Source: Macrostomum hystrix (lineage: Eukaryota > Platyhelminthes > Macrostomidae). From it: a stretch of 64,000 nucleotides of DNA. The stretch lies in assembly GCA_950097015.1 (NCBI GenBank), contig CATNEN010000011.1:248001-312000 (forward strand), given 5' to 3'. Position 1 is the stretch's first letter. Every line of letters begins with the position of its first letter. The notes beneath the pieces are model-generated. The model was given only the letters and a program-made list of their open reading frames with translations, was not told the DNA's origin and searched no databases. This document shows, piece by piece, positions 1 to 9,588 of the stretch. The translations under genes and the position numbers were made by a program.

Positions 1-329
1 AAAATTTTTTTTAATCCATAACCTGTCTCGTCAATTTATTTTCAATGTATGTAACTCAGATGGTGTTACACCTACAACACACACAAAAGCAGCGCGCAGG
101 TTAAATATCTACAAATTAACATATAATTGTATAAAATAATGGCTTTTAATGAATTATAAAAAAACTATTTTGAAATGTGAAGCCAAACAAAATTGGAAGA
201 GATATGTGCTAAACCAGCTTTGTAGATTTTATTGTTTGTCCTATTCCTCGTTTAAAAAGCCACTGCCAAAAGAGATGAAATTATTAAATAATAATGTGAC
301 TAAATGGAAAAACAGAGTAGTGATTTTAA

Positions 330-1346
330 TTAAAAATTGCTAAGTCGAATTTGAAAGTTTCCCCCAAAGTCAATACAATATTGACCAGTAATACTGCTAG
401 GCAGAACAAATTGAATGCAGATAGGTTGCAACTGTCCTTCAACAACAGGTGGAGCTTGATCAGCCACTGCTTGTGCCGGCGCCGCTGTTGGTGGTGGTGC
501 GACTGGAGCAGGGTCAGAGTCAGACTCTAACTCACGGAGAATGTCAGTTAGGGCGTTGGTTTCTGCCAGCATCCTTGCTCGCTCGATATTTTTTCCTGCA
601 ACTGCGGGAATGGCTCGGCGCTGTTGATGCTGCTCCTGCTCCTCCTCCGGCAGCTGCTGCTGATGCTGCTCCAGTCCAGTCTGCTGCTGGTGCTGGTGCT
701 GCTGATGATGATGATGAGGCACTGAATCCTCCCGCTGCAGCAGCTGTTGGAGTGCCTGATGTTGGGGTCGATCCTGTTGATTAAATCGGCCCTCTAAATC
801 AAGCTCATCGATAAATGCGGTGTCCAGCTCAGTGATTTCATCATCGATCGCATTTACGATTTCGATGTCGTTAGCTTGTCTGCCGACCAGAAGATTTTCT
901 GTAGCATCGGGCAGCAAAGCCGGCACGGCAGCGAGGATGGGAGCAACACCAGCAACAGGATGATCGTTTGAAGATGATCTGCCACAGACGTTGGAGATGA
1001 TCTGACTAAGAGCGCTCTCAGGCTGGCGAATACGCTCAAGCGCTTGAAATGCCTCTTGCTGGCGTGCGGATTCCAATGCAGTTTGCCTGGCTCGCTCGAG
1101 GTCTTCAGCAGAGCCCCAGTTGACAACAGCATGATTTTTGTGTCGTCGAATTTGTCCGCGGACGGTAAAAAGCTCAGCTGAATCGCATTCATGGCAAACG
1201 AGCCAGCGACTGACACTACAGCCTTCGCGCGTAACATGATGTCTCAATTTTCCGAGTGAGCAAATATTGCAATTGATGCACACCTCATGTATGTATGAAG
1301 GGCAGTGGTACTTGCTCATGTTTAAATAATTTCCCAATAACAACAT
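330..1346 (-). CDS. Uncharacterised Cys-rich / His-Gln-rich protein, single exon
   Basis: I do not recognise this 338-codon ORF. The first ATG is at 1346; an in-frame ATG at 1319 (protein starting MSKYHC) is an equally good start. Residues about 14-75 carry spaced cysteines and histidines, including CHEC followed 14 residues later by HKNH, which resembles an imperfect C2H2-like metal-binding module. The middle is acidic, then comes a His/Gln-rich stretch (HHHHQQHQHQQQ) and a Pro/Ala-rich segment before a hydrophobic C-terminus. Part of it reads well in other frames only because of CAG/CTG repeats. It lies just outside the Helitron field, so it may be a host gene or part of an unrecognised element. 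Function unknown; that it is expressed is inferred only from its length and composition. Confidence 0.5.
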   Translation of the reverse strand: MLLLGNYLNMSKYHCPSYIHEVCINCNICSLGKLRHHVTREGCSVSRWLVCHECDSAELFTVRGQIRRHKNHAVVNWGSAEDLERARQTALESARQQEAFQALERIRQPESALSQIISNVCGRSSSNDHPVAGVAPILAAVPALLPDATENLLVGRQANDIEIVNAIDDEITELDTAFIDELDLEGRFNQQDRPQHQALQQLLQREDSVPHHHHQQHQHQQQTGLEQHQQQLPEEEQEQHQQRRAIPAVAGKNIERARMLAETNALTDILRELESDSDPAPVAPPPTAAPAQAVADQAPPVVEGQLQPICIQFVLPSSITGQYCIDFGGNFQIRLSNF

Positions 1347-1615
1347 TACTATTGAAAATCCGAGTCTTTATATCCAACCCCTCCCCACTCCCGCATATGT
1401 TTACAGCTTGTGTATGTACATACACTAATTCAAAGTAGATAACATCAGAGAAAATTGCCGACTGCTACAAGCATCCCAGCTTTATCCCTTGAATGTTGTT
1501 GTTGTGCAGGAAACTTTGGACATAATTTATTATCTCTCCTATGCTCTATAGTTCGTTCACCACAAAGCAACAACTCCTGGGCCCCGTGCGCGATCACCAC
1601 TTCACACCTTTAGCC

Positions 1616-1800
1616 GCTCAAGTTCAAGCGCACCGGCACTCAACAAATGACTAAATAGTAGTAAACTTATTTGTTATTGATTATTGAGAATTCCCTTAAT
1701 TCTGAATTCGCTCAAGTTCAAGTGCACCGGCACTCAGCAAATGACTAATAAGAGTAAACTTATTTGTTATTGATTATTTGAGAAATTCCCACTGAAATTT
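1616..1800. repeat. Direct duplication of about 85 bp, two copies about 105 bp apart
   Basis: A segment beginning CTCAAGTTCAAGCGCACCGG and running through the AAACTTATTTGTTATTGATT motif occurs at about 1617-1690 and again at about 1722-1800 with a few differences. No coding potential is visible. Confidence 0.75.
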
Positions 1801-1837
1801 CTAATAAATGCCAAACTTTTTAACTTCATTAAACTAA

Positions 1838-2180
1838 ATTAGCTTTCCCTGCGGCAGAATCCACCAATGCATTTACATAGGCCACTATGTTCACTCACTA
1901 ACCCCAAGGTTACTCCAGCCCTAGAAACGCACGATATGAAATTTCAGGTCTCCATGCATTTAAAATATTTGTGCGGAACGTAATGCAGTGAACAGTGAAC
2001 AGTGAATATACTTGTGGCATGCTTTGTAAAAGAGGGTCAGTAATGTACACTACCCTTGTTTCTATTTTTAGCAAATCCGCCTGGGCCTCCCCGGAACTGC
2101 CACGGCTTTCCCTGCGGCAGAATCCACCAATGCATTTACATGGGCGCCTATGTTTACACACTGAGCCCCGTGGCTTTTCC
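1838..2180. repeat. Dispersed direct repeat of about 70 bp
   Basis: The sequence around GCTTTCCCTGCGGCAGAATC at about 1841-1910 recurs at about 2103-2178 with small differences. The second copy borders the helicase fragment that follows, so the repeat may have formed during the rearrangement that placed that fragment here. Confidence 0.7.
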
Positions 2181-2222
2181 ACGGAAATTCCTGCGGCAGA
2201 GTGCACATAACCCCTACTACTC

Positions 2223-2746
2223 AGGTCCGTGGGGATAATTGGAATCCGGGGAACGAACACAGACTCTCCTCTGCCAGATCCAGTCATTATCGTGGCCTCA
2301 ATCACGTGTGGGAAGAGCCGCCTGACTATCAGTCTGGTGCCGTTACACAGCCTTGGCGCATTCAGGTTGCGGAGGAGCATAATTGGTGCCCCAACTTTCA
2401 GCTGCAAGTTGTGCGATGGAGTTCCAGGAGGATCTAGAGAGTTCAGAAACTCAACAGGATACTCCACAGCGGTGTCATCAGTCAACGTTGTATCAATTGA
2501 CTTGTAGGTGAAAACTGCACCTGGCAACTCCTGAAGCAGTTGGTAGTTAATTTCGTTGGCGGCATCATTTCTAGGACACAGAATTGCCCTCTCTGACAGC
2601 CAGTCAACGTCAGCATATCGAACCATCAGGTTCGGGTAAACTTTCGCCTTGAGCTCCTGCACTGACTGCACAATGGTTCCGATTGTAGCGATCGATGACT
2701 GCCCATCCTCGGTGCTAATCTCCAGCAGACCATTGCCGATTCGCAA
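2223..2746 (-). pseudogene. Orphan Helitron Pif1-type helicase C-terminal fragment
   Basis: On the minus strand this matches the helicase coding region of the Helitron at 2850-5126 almost base for base, from the residues RIGNGLLEIS to PRIPIIPTDL. Beyond 2223 the reading frame runs into unrelated sequence up to a stop at 1910. It lacks the N-terminal helicase motifs and the C-terminal SKVAGINLE-like segment, so it cannot be a working helicase. It ends near 2746 at three short repeats of CGCAATT and lies just outside the Helitron end at 2778, so it is a separate truncated copy or a captured piece. Confidence 0.8.
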
Positions 2747-2777
2747 TTCGCAATTCGCAATTCATGAGTTATATAGA

Positions 2778-2849
2778 CTAGCTTTTTTTGCCCGTTGTTT
2801 TTGGGGCAGAAATTTAAAGCAAAGCAGTAAGCAATTCACGTCTCTGTAA
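2778..2849 (-). mobile_element. Helitron 3'-terminal stub (hairpin plus CTAG)
   Basis: Read on the minus strand this is the last 72 bp of the Helitron family: a 5-bp hairpin stem TGCCC/GGGCA (2804-2808 with 2789-2793) with a 10-base loop, followed by an A-rich stretch and CTAG at 2781-2778. It abuts directly, tail side inward, the 5' end of the plus-strand copy that starts at 2850. Confidence 0.8.
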
Positions 2850-3414
2850 TCTATATATATAAAAGTGAAAACTCTGTCTGTCTGTGTGTGTGTGTGTGTG
2901 TGTGCAACCTTTTGTCTTTATAGACGCCGAAACCGCTCAACCAAATCGCACCAAACTTTGCACATACCTAAAACCACCTACGCTGAGTGCAATAGGCTAC
3001 TCAAATTCCCGAAAAATCATTTCCTTCCTGCTCAAAAGTGCAAAAAAACTGCTCAAAAATTGTCAAAAAATCACTCAATTCGACATATCGTCGCCCCACT
3101 TTATCAGATTTTCTCCAAATTTGATCCACTTACACTTTACATGTTTTCCAACAATGCTGTCAATTTTGAACATCTCTACTCAATCCAGAGCAAAGCTGCA
3201 TCATCTCAAAGTGAGTCACTTTTTGTTTTCCGAGGACAGCCACCCCAACTCCCCTCCGCCACTCTGCGGGCCAAATTTTATTACAGCCACCCCCTCCCTT
3301 CCCCGGGCGCCGAAGCCCCAGACTGTACATTGTATTTCAAGCCGTGAATGTACACAGCCCAAACCCCTAGACTGTCTACTGGCCCCCAAGCAGCACTGAG
3401 ACTGAGTGCGGTGA

Positions 3415-4464
3415 GTGCGGTGGCGTCCCAGTGCGCAGGGCTCTCCGGTCGATATTTCTCTCCAGCCAGCCTGGGATAGAAGAAAGAGAGAGGCTGGCGA
3501 TCAACTGATGGGTGGTGTCACTCTGCTGCTGTCTGGAGACTTTAGACAGACGCTGCCTGTGATTCCGCGTGGCACTCCTGCTGATGAGATTAATGCTTGC
3601 CTAAAATCATCTCACCTGTGGCCATCGGTTGTGAAGTTGCACCTACGAACAAACATGAGAGCTACAATTCAAGGAGACGAAACAGCTCATGAGTTCTCTG
3701 CCAATCTATTGCGAATCGGCAATGGTCTGCTGGAGATTAGCACCGAGGATGGGCAGTCATCGATCGCTACAATCGGAAACATTGTGCAGTCAGTGCAGGA
3801 GCTCAAGGCAAAAGTTTACCCGAACCTGATGGTTCGATATGCTGACGTTGACTGGCTGTCAGAGAGGGCAATTCTGTGTCCTAGAAATGATGCCGCCAAC
3901 GAAATTAACTACCAACTGCTTCAGGAGTTGCCAGGTGCAGTTTTCACCTACAAGTCAATTGATACAACGTTGACTGATGACACCGCTGTGGAGTATCCTG
4001 TTGAGTTTCTGAACTCTCTAGATCCTCCTGGAACTCCATCGCACAACTTGCAGCTGAAAGTTGGGGCACCAATTATGCTCCTCCGCAACCTGAATGCGCC
4101 AAGGCTGTGTAACGGCACCAGACTGATAGTCAGGCGGCTCTTCCCACACGTGATTGAGGCCACGATAATGACTGGATCTGGCAGAGGAGAGTCTGTGTTC
4201 GTTCCCCGGATTCCAATTATCCCCACGGACCTGCCATTTCAGTTCAAGAGACTGCAGTTCCCTGTGAGAGTGTGCTTTGCGATGACTATTAACAAGGCTC
4301 AGGGACAGTCGCTGAAGGTGGCTGGCATCAACCTGGAGACTCCTTGCTTCTCGCATGGGCAGCTTTATGTCGCCTGCTCCCGTGTTGGAAATCCAGCTGG
4401 CCTATTCATTTTCGCACCAAGGGGAAGAACGAAGAATGTGGTGTATCCCCAGGCCTTGAGGTGA
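3415..4464 (+). pseudogene. Helitron Pif1-like helicase, N-terminally deleted
   Basis: A 349-codon open frame encodes the C-terminal half of a Pif1/RecD-type DNA helicase of Helitron RepHel type. Motifs visible are GGVTLLLSGDFRQTLPVI (motif III region), an arginine-containing LHLRTNMR, APIMLLRNLN, and the C-terminal TINKAQGQSLKVAGINL plus GQLYVACSRV (motifs V-VI). The first codons are not a true start: 3415 is a GTG inside Rep-side sequence, joined directly to the helicase after KREAG. Walker A and Walker B, present in the minus copy near 14.9-15.1 kb, are deleted here. The frame is otherwise intact to TGA at 4464, suggesting a recent origin. Confidence 0.85.
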
Positions 4465-4616
4465 CTCGCAAGCAATTAATAGAAAAGTAGTCACGAATTG
4501 ACCTTGACCTGTCTAACTCTGAACTCTGAAACAGTTTAATTTTGTTTCTTTGACATTGTTATTGTTATGCCATGGCTATTTTCCTTATGTATACGCGTGT
4601 ACATGCATACTGTATA

Positions 4617-4889
4617 CAGAGGCAGATTTAGGGGGGGGCGGGGGGGCAGTTGCCCCCCTAAATTTTAATCATGGGAATAAGATGCCCCCACCAGGGGCGC
4701 CAGTCGCAGCACTGGCGCCCCTTTTCGGCTGCTGGCGCCCCTTTTTCAGCCGCTGGCTCCCGTTTTTCAGCCGCTGGCGCCCTTTCTTGGCTCCTGGCGC
4801 CCTTTTTCGGCCGCTGGCACCCCCTCTGTGATTCTCATGGCGCTCCCCTGACAGACCGCCCCAAAACAAAATTCCTGGATCTGCCACTG
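4617..4889 (+). mobile_element. hAT-type non-autonomous element nested in Helitron copy 1
   Basis: Ends are CAGAGGCAGATTTAGG and, inverted, CAGTGGCAGATCCAGG, which resemble the widespread hAT terminal repeat. A perfect 8-bp target duplication ACTGTATA flanks it (4609-4616 and 4890-4897). The inside is a roughly 21-bp GC-rich minisatellite with the core GCTGGCGCCC. No transposase is encoded. The same insertion at the same site occurs in Helitron copy 2 (7788-8163) with more repeat units. Confidence 0.9.
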
Positions 4890-5646
4890 ACTGTATAGAG
4901 GAGTGGCTAAGAGACATGTTTCTAAAGAAGTAATCAAGAGGGGGCTGTTTGGACAAACTTTTCACTTATTTTTTACTTAAAACGCCCTCAAACAAACTCT
5001 TCACTTTTCATTAATGCAGTAAATAAATAAATGGTGACCTTCACTATAAAGTTAGTACAGAGACGTGAATTGCTTACTGCTTTGCTTTAAATTTCTGCCC
5101 CAAAAACAACGGGCAAAAAAAGCTAGTCTATATATATAAAAGTGAAAACTCTGTCTGTCTGTGTGTGTGTGTGTGTGTGCAACCTTTTGTCTTTATAGAC
5201 GCCGAAACCGCTCAACCAAATCGCACCAAACTTTGCACATACCTAAAACCACCTACGCTGAGTGCAATAGGCTACTCAAATTCCCGAAAAATCATTTCCT
5301 TCCTGCTCAAAAGTGCAAAAAACTGCTCAAAAATCGTCAAAAAATCACTCAATTCGACATATCGTCGCCCCACTTTATCAGATTTTCTCCAAATTTGATC
5401 CACTTACACTTTACATGTTTTCCAACAATGCTGTCAATTTTGAACATCTCTACTCAATCCAGAGCAAAGCTGCATCATCTCAAAGTGAGTCACTTTTTGT
5501 TTTCCGAGGACAGCCACCCCAACTCCCCTCCGCCACTCTGCGGGCCAAATTTTATTACAGCCACCCCCTCCCTTCCCCGGGCGCCGAAGCCCCAGACTGT
5601 ACATTGTATTTCAAGCCGTGAATGTACACAGCCCAAACCCCTAGAC

Positions 5647-6400
5647 CAGGGGTCGGCAAACTCCGGCCCGCGGGCCAGATGCGGCCCTCGAAGCTCCCAA
5701 ATCCGGCCCGTTGCCCCTTCTGACATCTACAGTGTCCTGTTTCATCTTTCTCGGTCTAATCCCTCCCGTGTCTCATCTCTCCAGTGTCTTATTTCTCCAC
5801 TGTCTTATCTTACCCGTGTCTCATCTCTCCAGTGTCTCATCTCTCCAGTGTCTCATCTCTCCCGTGTCTCATCTCTCCAGTGTCTCATCTCTCCCGTGTC
5901 TCATCTCTCCCGTGTCCCATCTCTTCCGTGTCTCATCTCTCCCGTGTCTCATCTCTCCCGTGTCTCATCTCTCCACTGTCTTATCTTACCCGTGTCTCAT
6001 CTCTCCAGTGTCTCATCTCTTCCGTGTCTCATCTCTCCCGTGTCTCATCTCTTCCGTGTCTCATCTCTTCTGTGTCTCATCTCTCCCGTGTCTCATCTCT
6101 TCTGTGTCTCATCTCTCCCGTGTCTAATCTCTTCCGTGTCTCATCTCTCCCGTGTCTCATCTCTCCCGTGTCTCATCTCTTCTGTGTCTCATCTCTCCCG
6201 TGTCTAATCTCTCCTGTGTCTCATCTCTCCCGTGTCTAATCTCTCCCCTGTCTCATCTCTCCCGTGTCTAATCTCTCGCGTGTCTAATCTCTCCCGTGTC
6301 TTATCTCTCCCCTATCTCATATTTATACAGTCAATGCGGCCCGCTGTCGTCTTTTAGGTTCTCTCTTTGGCCCGCCAGCAAATAAGTTTGCCTACCCCTG
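5647..6400 (+). mobile_element. hAT-type non-autonomous element with 16-bp minisatellite
   Basis: The left end CAGGGGTCGGCAAACT and the right end AGTTTGCCTACCCCTG form terminal inverted repeats typical of hAT elements, followed inward by GGCCCGCGGGCCA-like sequence. Flanks are CCCTAGAC (5639-5646) and CCCTTGAC (6401-6408), an 8-bp duplication with one mismatch. The empty site CCCTAGACTGTCTACTGG is present in Helitron copy 1 near 3365, which confirms the boundaries. No transposase; the inside is mostly the minisatellite. Confidence 0.9.
5770..6320 (+). repeat. 16-bp minisatellite (TGTCTCATCTCTCCCG)
   Basis: About 34 imperfect copies of a 16-bp unit. Because 16 is not a multiple of three, and the unit lacks stops in all plus-strand frames, long overlapping reading frames with a 16-residue period arise. 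They are not genes. Confidence 0.9.
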
Positions 6401-7017
6401 CCCTTGACTGTCTACTGGCCCCCAAGCAGCACTGAGACTGAGTGCGTGCGTGTGAAAACTCTGTCTGTGTGTGTGTGTGTGCAACCTTTTGTCTTTATAG
6501 ACGCCGAAACCGCTCAACCAAATCGCACCAAACTTTGCACATACCTAAAACCACCTACGCTGAGTGCAATAGGCTACTCAAATTCCCGAAAAATCATTTC
6601 CTTCCTGCTCAAAAGTGCAAAAAACTGCTCAAAAGTCGTCAAAAAATCACTCAATTCGACATATCGTCGCCCCACTTTATCAGATTTTCTCCAAATTTGA
6701 TCCACTTACACTTTACATGTTTTCCAACAATGCTGTCAATTTTGAACATCTCTACTCAATCCAGAGCAAAGCTGCATCATCTCAAAGTGAGTCACTTTTT
6801 GTTTTCCGAGGACAGCCACCCCAACTCCCCTCCGCCACTCTGCGGGCCAAATTTTATTACAGCCACCCCCTCCCTTCCCCGGGCGCCGAAGCCCCAGACT
6901 GTACATTGTATTTCAAGCCGTGAATATACACAGCCCAAACCCCTAGACTGTCTACTGGGCTCTCCGGTCGATATTTCTCTCCAGCCAGCCTGGGATAGAA
7001 GAAAGAGAGAGGCTGGC

Positions 7018-7635
7018 GTTGACTGGCTGTCAGAGAGGGCAATTCTGTGTCCTAGAAATGATGCCGCCAACGAAATTAACTACCAACTGCTTCAGGAGTT
7101 GCCAGGTGCAGTTTTCACCTACAAGTCAATTGATACAACGTTGACTGATGACACCGCTGTGGAGTATCCTGTTGAGTTTCTGAACTCTCTAGATCCTCCT
7201 GGAACTCCATCGCACAACTTGCAGCTGAAAGTTGGGGCACCAATTATGCTCCTCCGCAACCTGAATGCGCCAAGGCTGTGTAACGGCACCAGACTGATAG
7301 TCAGGCGGCTCTTCCCACACGTGATTGAGGCCACGATAATGACTGGATCTGGCAGAGGAGAGTCTGTGTTCGTTCCCCGGATTCCAATTATCCCCACGGA
7401 CCTGCCATTTCAGTTCAAGCGACTGCAGTTCCCTGTGAGAGTGTGCTTTGCGATGACTATTAACAAGGCTCAGGGACAGTCGCTGAAGGTGGCTGGCATC
7501 AACCTGGAGACTCCTTGCTTCTCGCATGGGCAGCTTTATGTCGCCTGCTCCCGTGTTGGAACTCCAGCTGGCCTATTCATTTTCGCACCAAGGGGAAGAA
7601 CGAAGAATGTGGTGTATCCCCAGGCCTTGAGGTGA
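7018..7635 (+). pseudogene. Helitron helicase C-terminal fragment, larger deletion
   Basis: The coding sequence from VDWLSERAILCPRND to the C-terminus matches copy 1 almost exactly, but the segment between KREAG and VDWLSE (motif III and the arginine region) is missing. The open frame extends upstream into the Helitron leader only by chance. Non-functional as a helicase. Confidence 0.85.
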
Positions 7636-7787
7636 CTCGCAAGCAATTAATAGAAAAGTAGTCACGAATTGACCTTGACCTGTCTAACTCTGAACTCTGA
7701 AACAGTTTAATTTTGTTTCTTTGACATTGTTATTGTTATGCCATAGCTATTTTCCTTATGTATACGCGTGTACATGCATACTGTATA

Positions 7788-8163
7788 CAGAGGCAGATTT
7801 AGGGGGGGGGGCGGGGGGCAGTCGCCCCCCCCCAAAATTTTAATCATGGGAATAAGATGCCCCCACCAGAAATTTTCGGTCGCTGGCGCCCCTTTTCGGT
7901 CGCTGGCGCCCCTTTTTCAGCCGCTGGCTCCCGTTTTTCAGCCGCTGGCGCCCTTTCTTGGCTCCTGGCGCCCTTTTTCGGCCGCTGGCGCCCCTTTTTC
8001 AGCCGCTGGCTCCCCTTTTTCAGCCGCTGGCTCCCGTTTTTCAGCCGCTGGCGCCCTTTCTTGGCTCCTGGCGCCCTTTTTCGGCCGCTGGCACCCCCTC
8101 TGTGATTCTCATGGCGCTCCCCTGACAGACCGCCCCAAAACAAAATTCCTGGATCTGCCACTG
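7788..8163 (+). mobile_element. hAT-type element, expanded copy of the one at 4617
   Basis: Same termini and the same ACTGTATA target duplication (7780-7787 and 8164-8171) as the element at 4617-4889, but 376 rather than 273 bp because the internal roughly 21-bp repeat has more units. It was carried here as part of the Helitron rather than inserted independently. Confidence 0.9.
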
Positions 8164-8400
8164 ACTGTATAGAGGAGTGGCTAAGAGACATGTTTCTAAA
8201 GAAGTAATCAAGAGGGGGCTGTTTGGACAAACTTTTCACTTATTTTTTACTTAAAACGCCCTTAAACAAACTCTTCACTTTTCATTAATGCAGTAAATAA
8301 ATAAATGGTGACCTTCACTATAAAGTTATTACAGAGACGTGAATTGCTTACTGCTTTGCTTTAAATTTCTGCCCCAAAAACAACGGGCAAAAAAAGCTAG

Positions 8401-9588
8401 TTGACTGTATAAATATGAGATAGGGGAGAGATAAGACACGGGAGAGATTAGACACGCGAGAGATTAGACACGGGAGAGATGAGACAGGGGAGAGATTAGA
8501 CACGGGAGAGATGAGACACAGGAGAGATTAGACACGGGAGAGATGAGACACAGAAGAGATGAGACACGGGAGAGATGAGACACGGGAGAGATGAGACACG
8601 GAAGAGATTAGACACGGGAGAGATGAGACACAGAAGAGATGAGACACGGGAGAGATGAGACACAGAAGAGATGAGACACGGAAGAGATGAGACACGGGAG
8701 AGATGAGACACTGGAGAGATGAGACACTGGAGAGATGAGACACGGGTAAGATAAGACAGTGGAGAGATGAGACACGGGAGAGATGAGACACGGAAGAGAT
8801 GGGACACGGGAGAGATGAGACACGGGAGAGATGAGACACTGGAGAGATGAGACACGGGAGAGATGAGACACTGGAGAGATGAGACACTGGAGAGATGAGA
8901 CACGGGTAAGATAAGACAGTGGAGAGATAAGACACTGGAGAGATGAGACACGGGAGGGATTAGACCGAGAAAGATGAAACAGGACACTGTAGATGTCAGA
9001 AGGGGCAACGGGCCGGATTTGGGAGCTTCGAGGGCCGCATCTGGCCCGCGGGCCGGAGTTTGCCGACCCCTGGTCTAGGGGTTTGGGCTGTGTACATTCA
9101 CGGCTTGAAATACAATGTACAGTCTGGGGTTCCGGCGCCCGGGGAAGGGAGGGGGTGGCTGTAATAAAATTTGGCCCGCAGAGTGGCGGAGGGGAGTTGG
9201 GGTGGCTGTCCTCGGAAAACAAAAAGTGACTCACTTTGAGATGATGCAGCTTTGCTCTGGATTGAGTAGAGATGTTCAAAATTGACAGCATTGTTGGAAA
9301 ACATGTAAAGTGTAAGTGGATCAAATTTGGAGAAAATCTAACAAAGTGGGGCGACGATATGTCGAATTGAGTGATTTTTTGACGATTTTTGAGCAGTTTT
9401 TTGCACTTTTGAGCAGGAAGGAAATGATTTTTCGGGAATTTGAGTAGCCTATTGCACTCAGCGTAGGTGGTTTTAGGTATGTGCAAAGTTTGGTGCGATT
9501 TGGTTGAGCGGTTTCGGCGTCTATAAAGACAAAAGGTTGCACACACACACACACACAGACAGACAGAGTTTTCACTTTTATATATATA
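8401..9588 (-). mobile_element. Inverted partial Helitron head carrying a truncated hAT element
   Basis: On the minus strand this is a Helitron head (TATATATATAAAAGTG at 9588, lacking the terminal TC), the shared leader, and the same hAT insertion at the same site as in copy 2 (CAGGGGTCGGCAAACT at about 9072). The hAT copy stops short of its right end at TACAGTCAA, where it joins the CTAG of Helitron copy 2 at 8400. The 16-bp minisatellite spans about 8420-8970. No helicase part remains. Confidence 0.85.

Larger units (their letters stand above)
2850..5126 (+). mobile_element. Helitron copy 1, internally deleted
   Basis: The element starts TCTATATATATAAAAG at 2850 after a flanking A and ends with hairpin TGCCC/GGGCA then CTAG at 5123-5126, followed by T. 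TC head, 3' hairpin, CTRR tail and A/T flanks are the accepted Helitron signature. The head contains a (TG)n run and a roughly 500-bp non-coding leader shared by all copies. Inside, a deletion joins the Rep-end segment (VDISLQPAWDRRKREAG) to the middle of the helicase, so the copy is non-autonomous. A small hAT element is nested at 4617-4889. Confidence 0.9.
5127..8400 (+). mobile_element. Helitron copy 2, composite with two heads
   Basis: It begins TCTATATATATAAAAG at 5127, the base after the CTAG of copy 1, so the two are in perfect head-to-tail tandem. It ends with hairpin plus CTAG at 8397-8400. A second internal head starts near 6452 (TGTGAAAACTCTGTCTG), preceded by AGTGCGTGCG. The unit is therefore a truncated Helitron carrying a hAT insertion (5127 to about 6451) fused to a second Helitron that has lost only its terminal 15 or so bases. 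The second part carries the helicase remnant at 7018-7635 and a nested hAT element at 7788-8163. Confidence 0.85.

Noticed and set aside
449-784. Plus-strand ORF opposite the His/Gln-rich gene
   Set aside because: Shadow of CAG/CTG-rich sequence; the minus frame is three times longer.
5161-5621. Frames in the Helitron leader (CATFCLYRRRNRSTKS and related)
   Set aside because: The leader is shared and stop-poor, but copies differ by out-of-frame indels (for example AAAAAAACTG versus AAAAACTG), so it is not under coding constraint.
5711-6239. Overlapping plus-strand frames of SSLPCLISPVSHLSRV type (and the inverted set at 8496-9801)
   Set aside because: A 16-bp repeat open in all three frames inside a non-autonomous hAT element.
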